Assembly (NCBI GenBank): GCA_028291845.1
Contig: JAQGNM010000497.1
Location: forward strand, 1-6,073
Source: Massilia sp.
GTDB taxonomy: Bacteria > Pseudomonadota > Gammaproteobacteria > Burkholderiales > Burkholderiaceae_D
Length of the DNA stretch: 6,073 nt
Direction: 5' to 3'
The notes under the pieces were generated by a model. It was not told where the DNA came from. It made no database searches and worked only from the letters and a program-made list of their open reading frames with translations. The position numbers and the translations under genes were made by a program. The first letter of the stretch is position 1. Each line of letters begins with the position of its first letter. Shown in pieces: positions 5,908-6,073 of this stretch.

Positions 5908-6073
5908 GCGTCTTCGACCGCCCGATCGTCATGCTCGACTTCGTGACCACCGGCTTGTCGGACGTGATGGGCGACCGCATCACCGAAGTGGCGGCGCTGC
6001 GCATCGTCGTCGGCGTAGTCATCGAGCGTTACGTTTCCCTGATCACTTGCGATTCGCGTATTCCCAGTTTTAT
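5904..6073 (+). CDS. DEDD/DnaQ-like 3'-5' exonuclease, N-terminal part, substituted motif I
   Basis: The 56 residues present match the N-terminus of DnaQ-fold exonucleases: a strand PIVMLDFVTTGLSD (7-20), GDRITEVAALRI (23-34), and a second strand region RYVSLITCDSRIP (42-54). The family removes 3'-terminal nucleotides using two metals held by DEDD residues; motif I is D-x-E. Here Asp12 is present but residue 14 is Val (codon GTG at 5943-5945) where Glu (GAG) is normal. If real, activity would be lost or strongly reduced. Motifs II and III and any further domains lie beyond the window. The ATG overlaps the Hsp70 stop by four bases (5904-5907), so the two genes are probably co-translated. Coding resumes normally after the substitution, so there is no other sign of decay. 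Confidence 0.8.
   Translation, partial: MSVFDRPIVMLDFVTTGLSDVMGDRITEVAALRIVVGVVIERYVSLITCDSRIPSF

Overview
The window is high-GC proteobacterial DNA with tightly packed genes. I infer a betaproteobacterium, possibly near Oxalobacteraceae (Massilia/Duganella/Janthinobacterium type), from the base composition, the YegD-type Hsp70 and the style of the regulators. This placement rests on general resemblance, not on a marker gene. I see no rRNA, tRNA, CRISPR array, insertion sequence or phage gene.

Left part (1-2579, minus strand): a stressosome operon read right to left, rsbR - rsbS - rsbT - (RsbT-like ATPase fused to an RsbX/SpoIIE-type PP2C phosphatase). The last gene runs off the left edge. 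rsbR and rsbS are 2 nt apart, rsbS and rsbT overlap by ATGA, and the fusion gene follows after 82 nt with a probable TTG start. By analogy with the Bacillus family, RsbR and RsbS would form the sensory scaffold. RsbT would phosphorylate their STAS domains and be released to a downstream partner, and the phosphatase would reset the scaffold. No sigma-B, RsbU, RsbV or RsbW is visible, so the output must lie left of the window or elsewhere. The fusion protein is one candidate.

Middle (2580-3311): a 234-bp divergent intergenic region with inverted repeats and a candidate rsbR promoter separates the operon from a plus-strand MarR-family regulator. The MarR protein may control itself and the stressosome operon.

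Right part (3363-6073): a minus-strand LacI-family repressor converges on the MarR gene. Across a 202-bp intergenic region holding a LacI-style pseudo-palindrome with a central CpG, it diverges from a plus-strand YegD-type Hsp70 ATPase that has no substrate-binding domain. The Hsp70 gene overlaps by ATGA the start of a DEDD/DnaQ-like exonuclease gene, cut by the right edge, whose motif I reads D-F-V where the family has D-x-E.

The most interesting points are the proteobacterial RsbRST module with a second RsbT-like ATPase fused to its phosphatase, the candidate operators beside its divergent MarR gene, and the Hsp70/exonuclease pair with a substituted catalytic residue.
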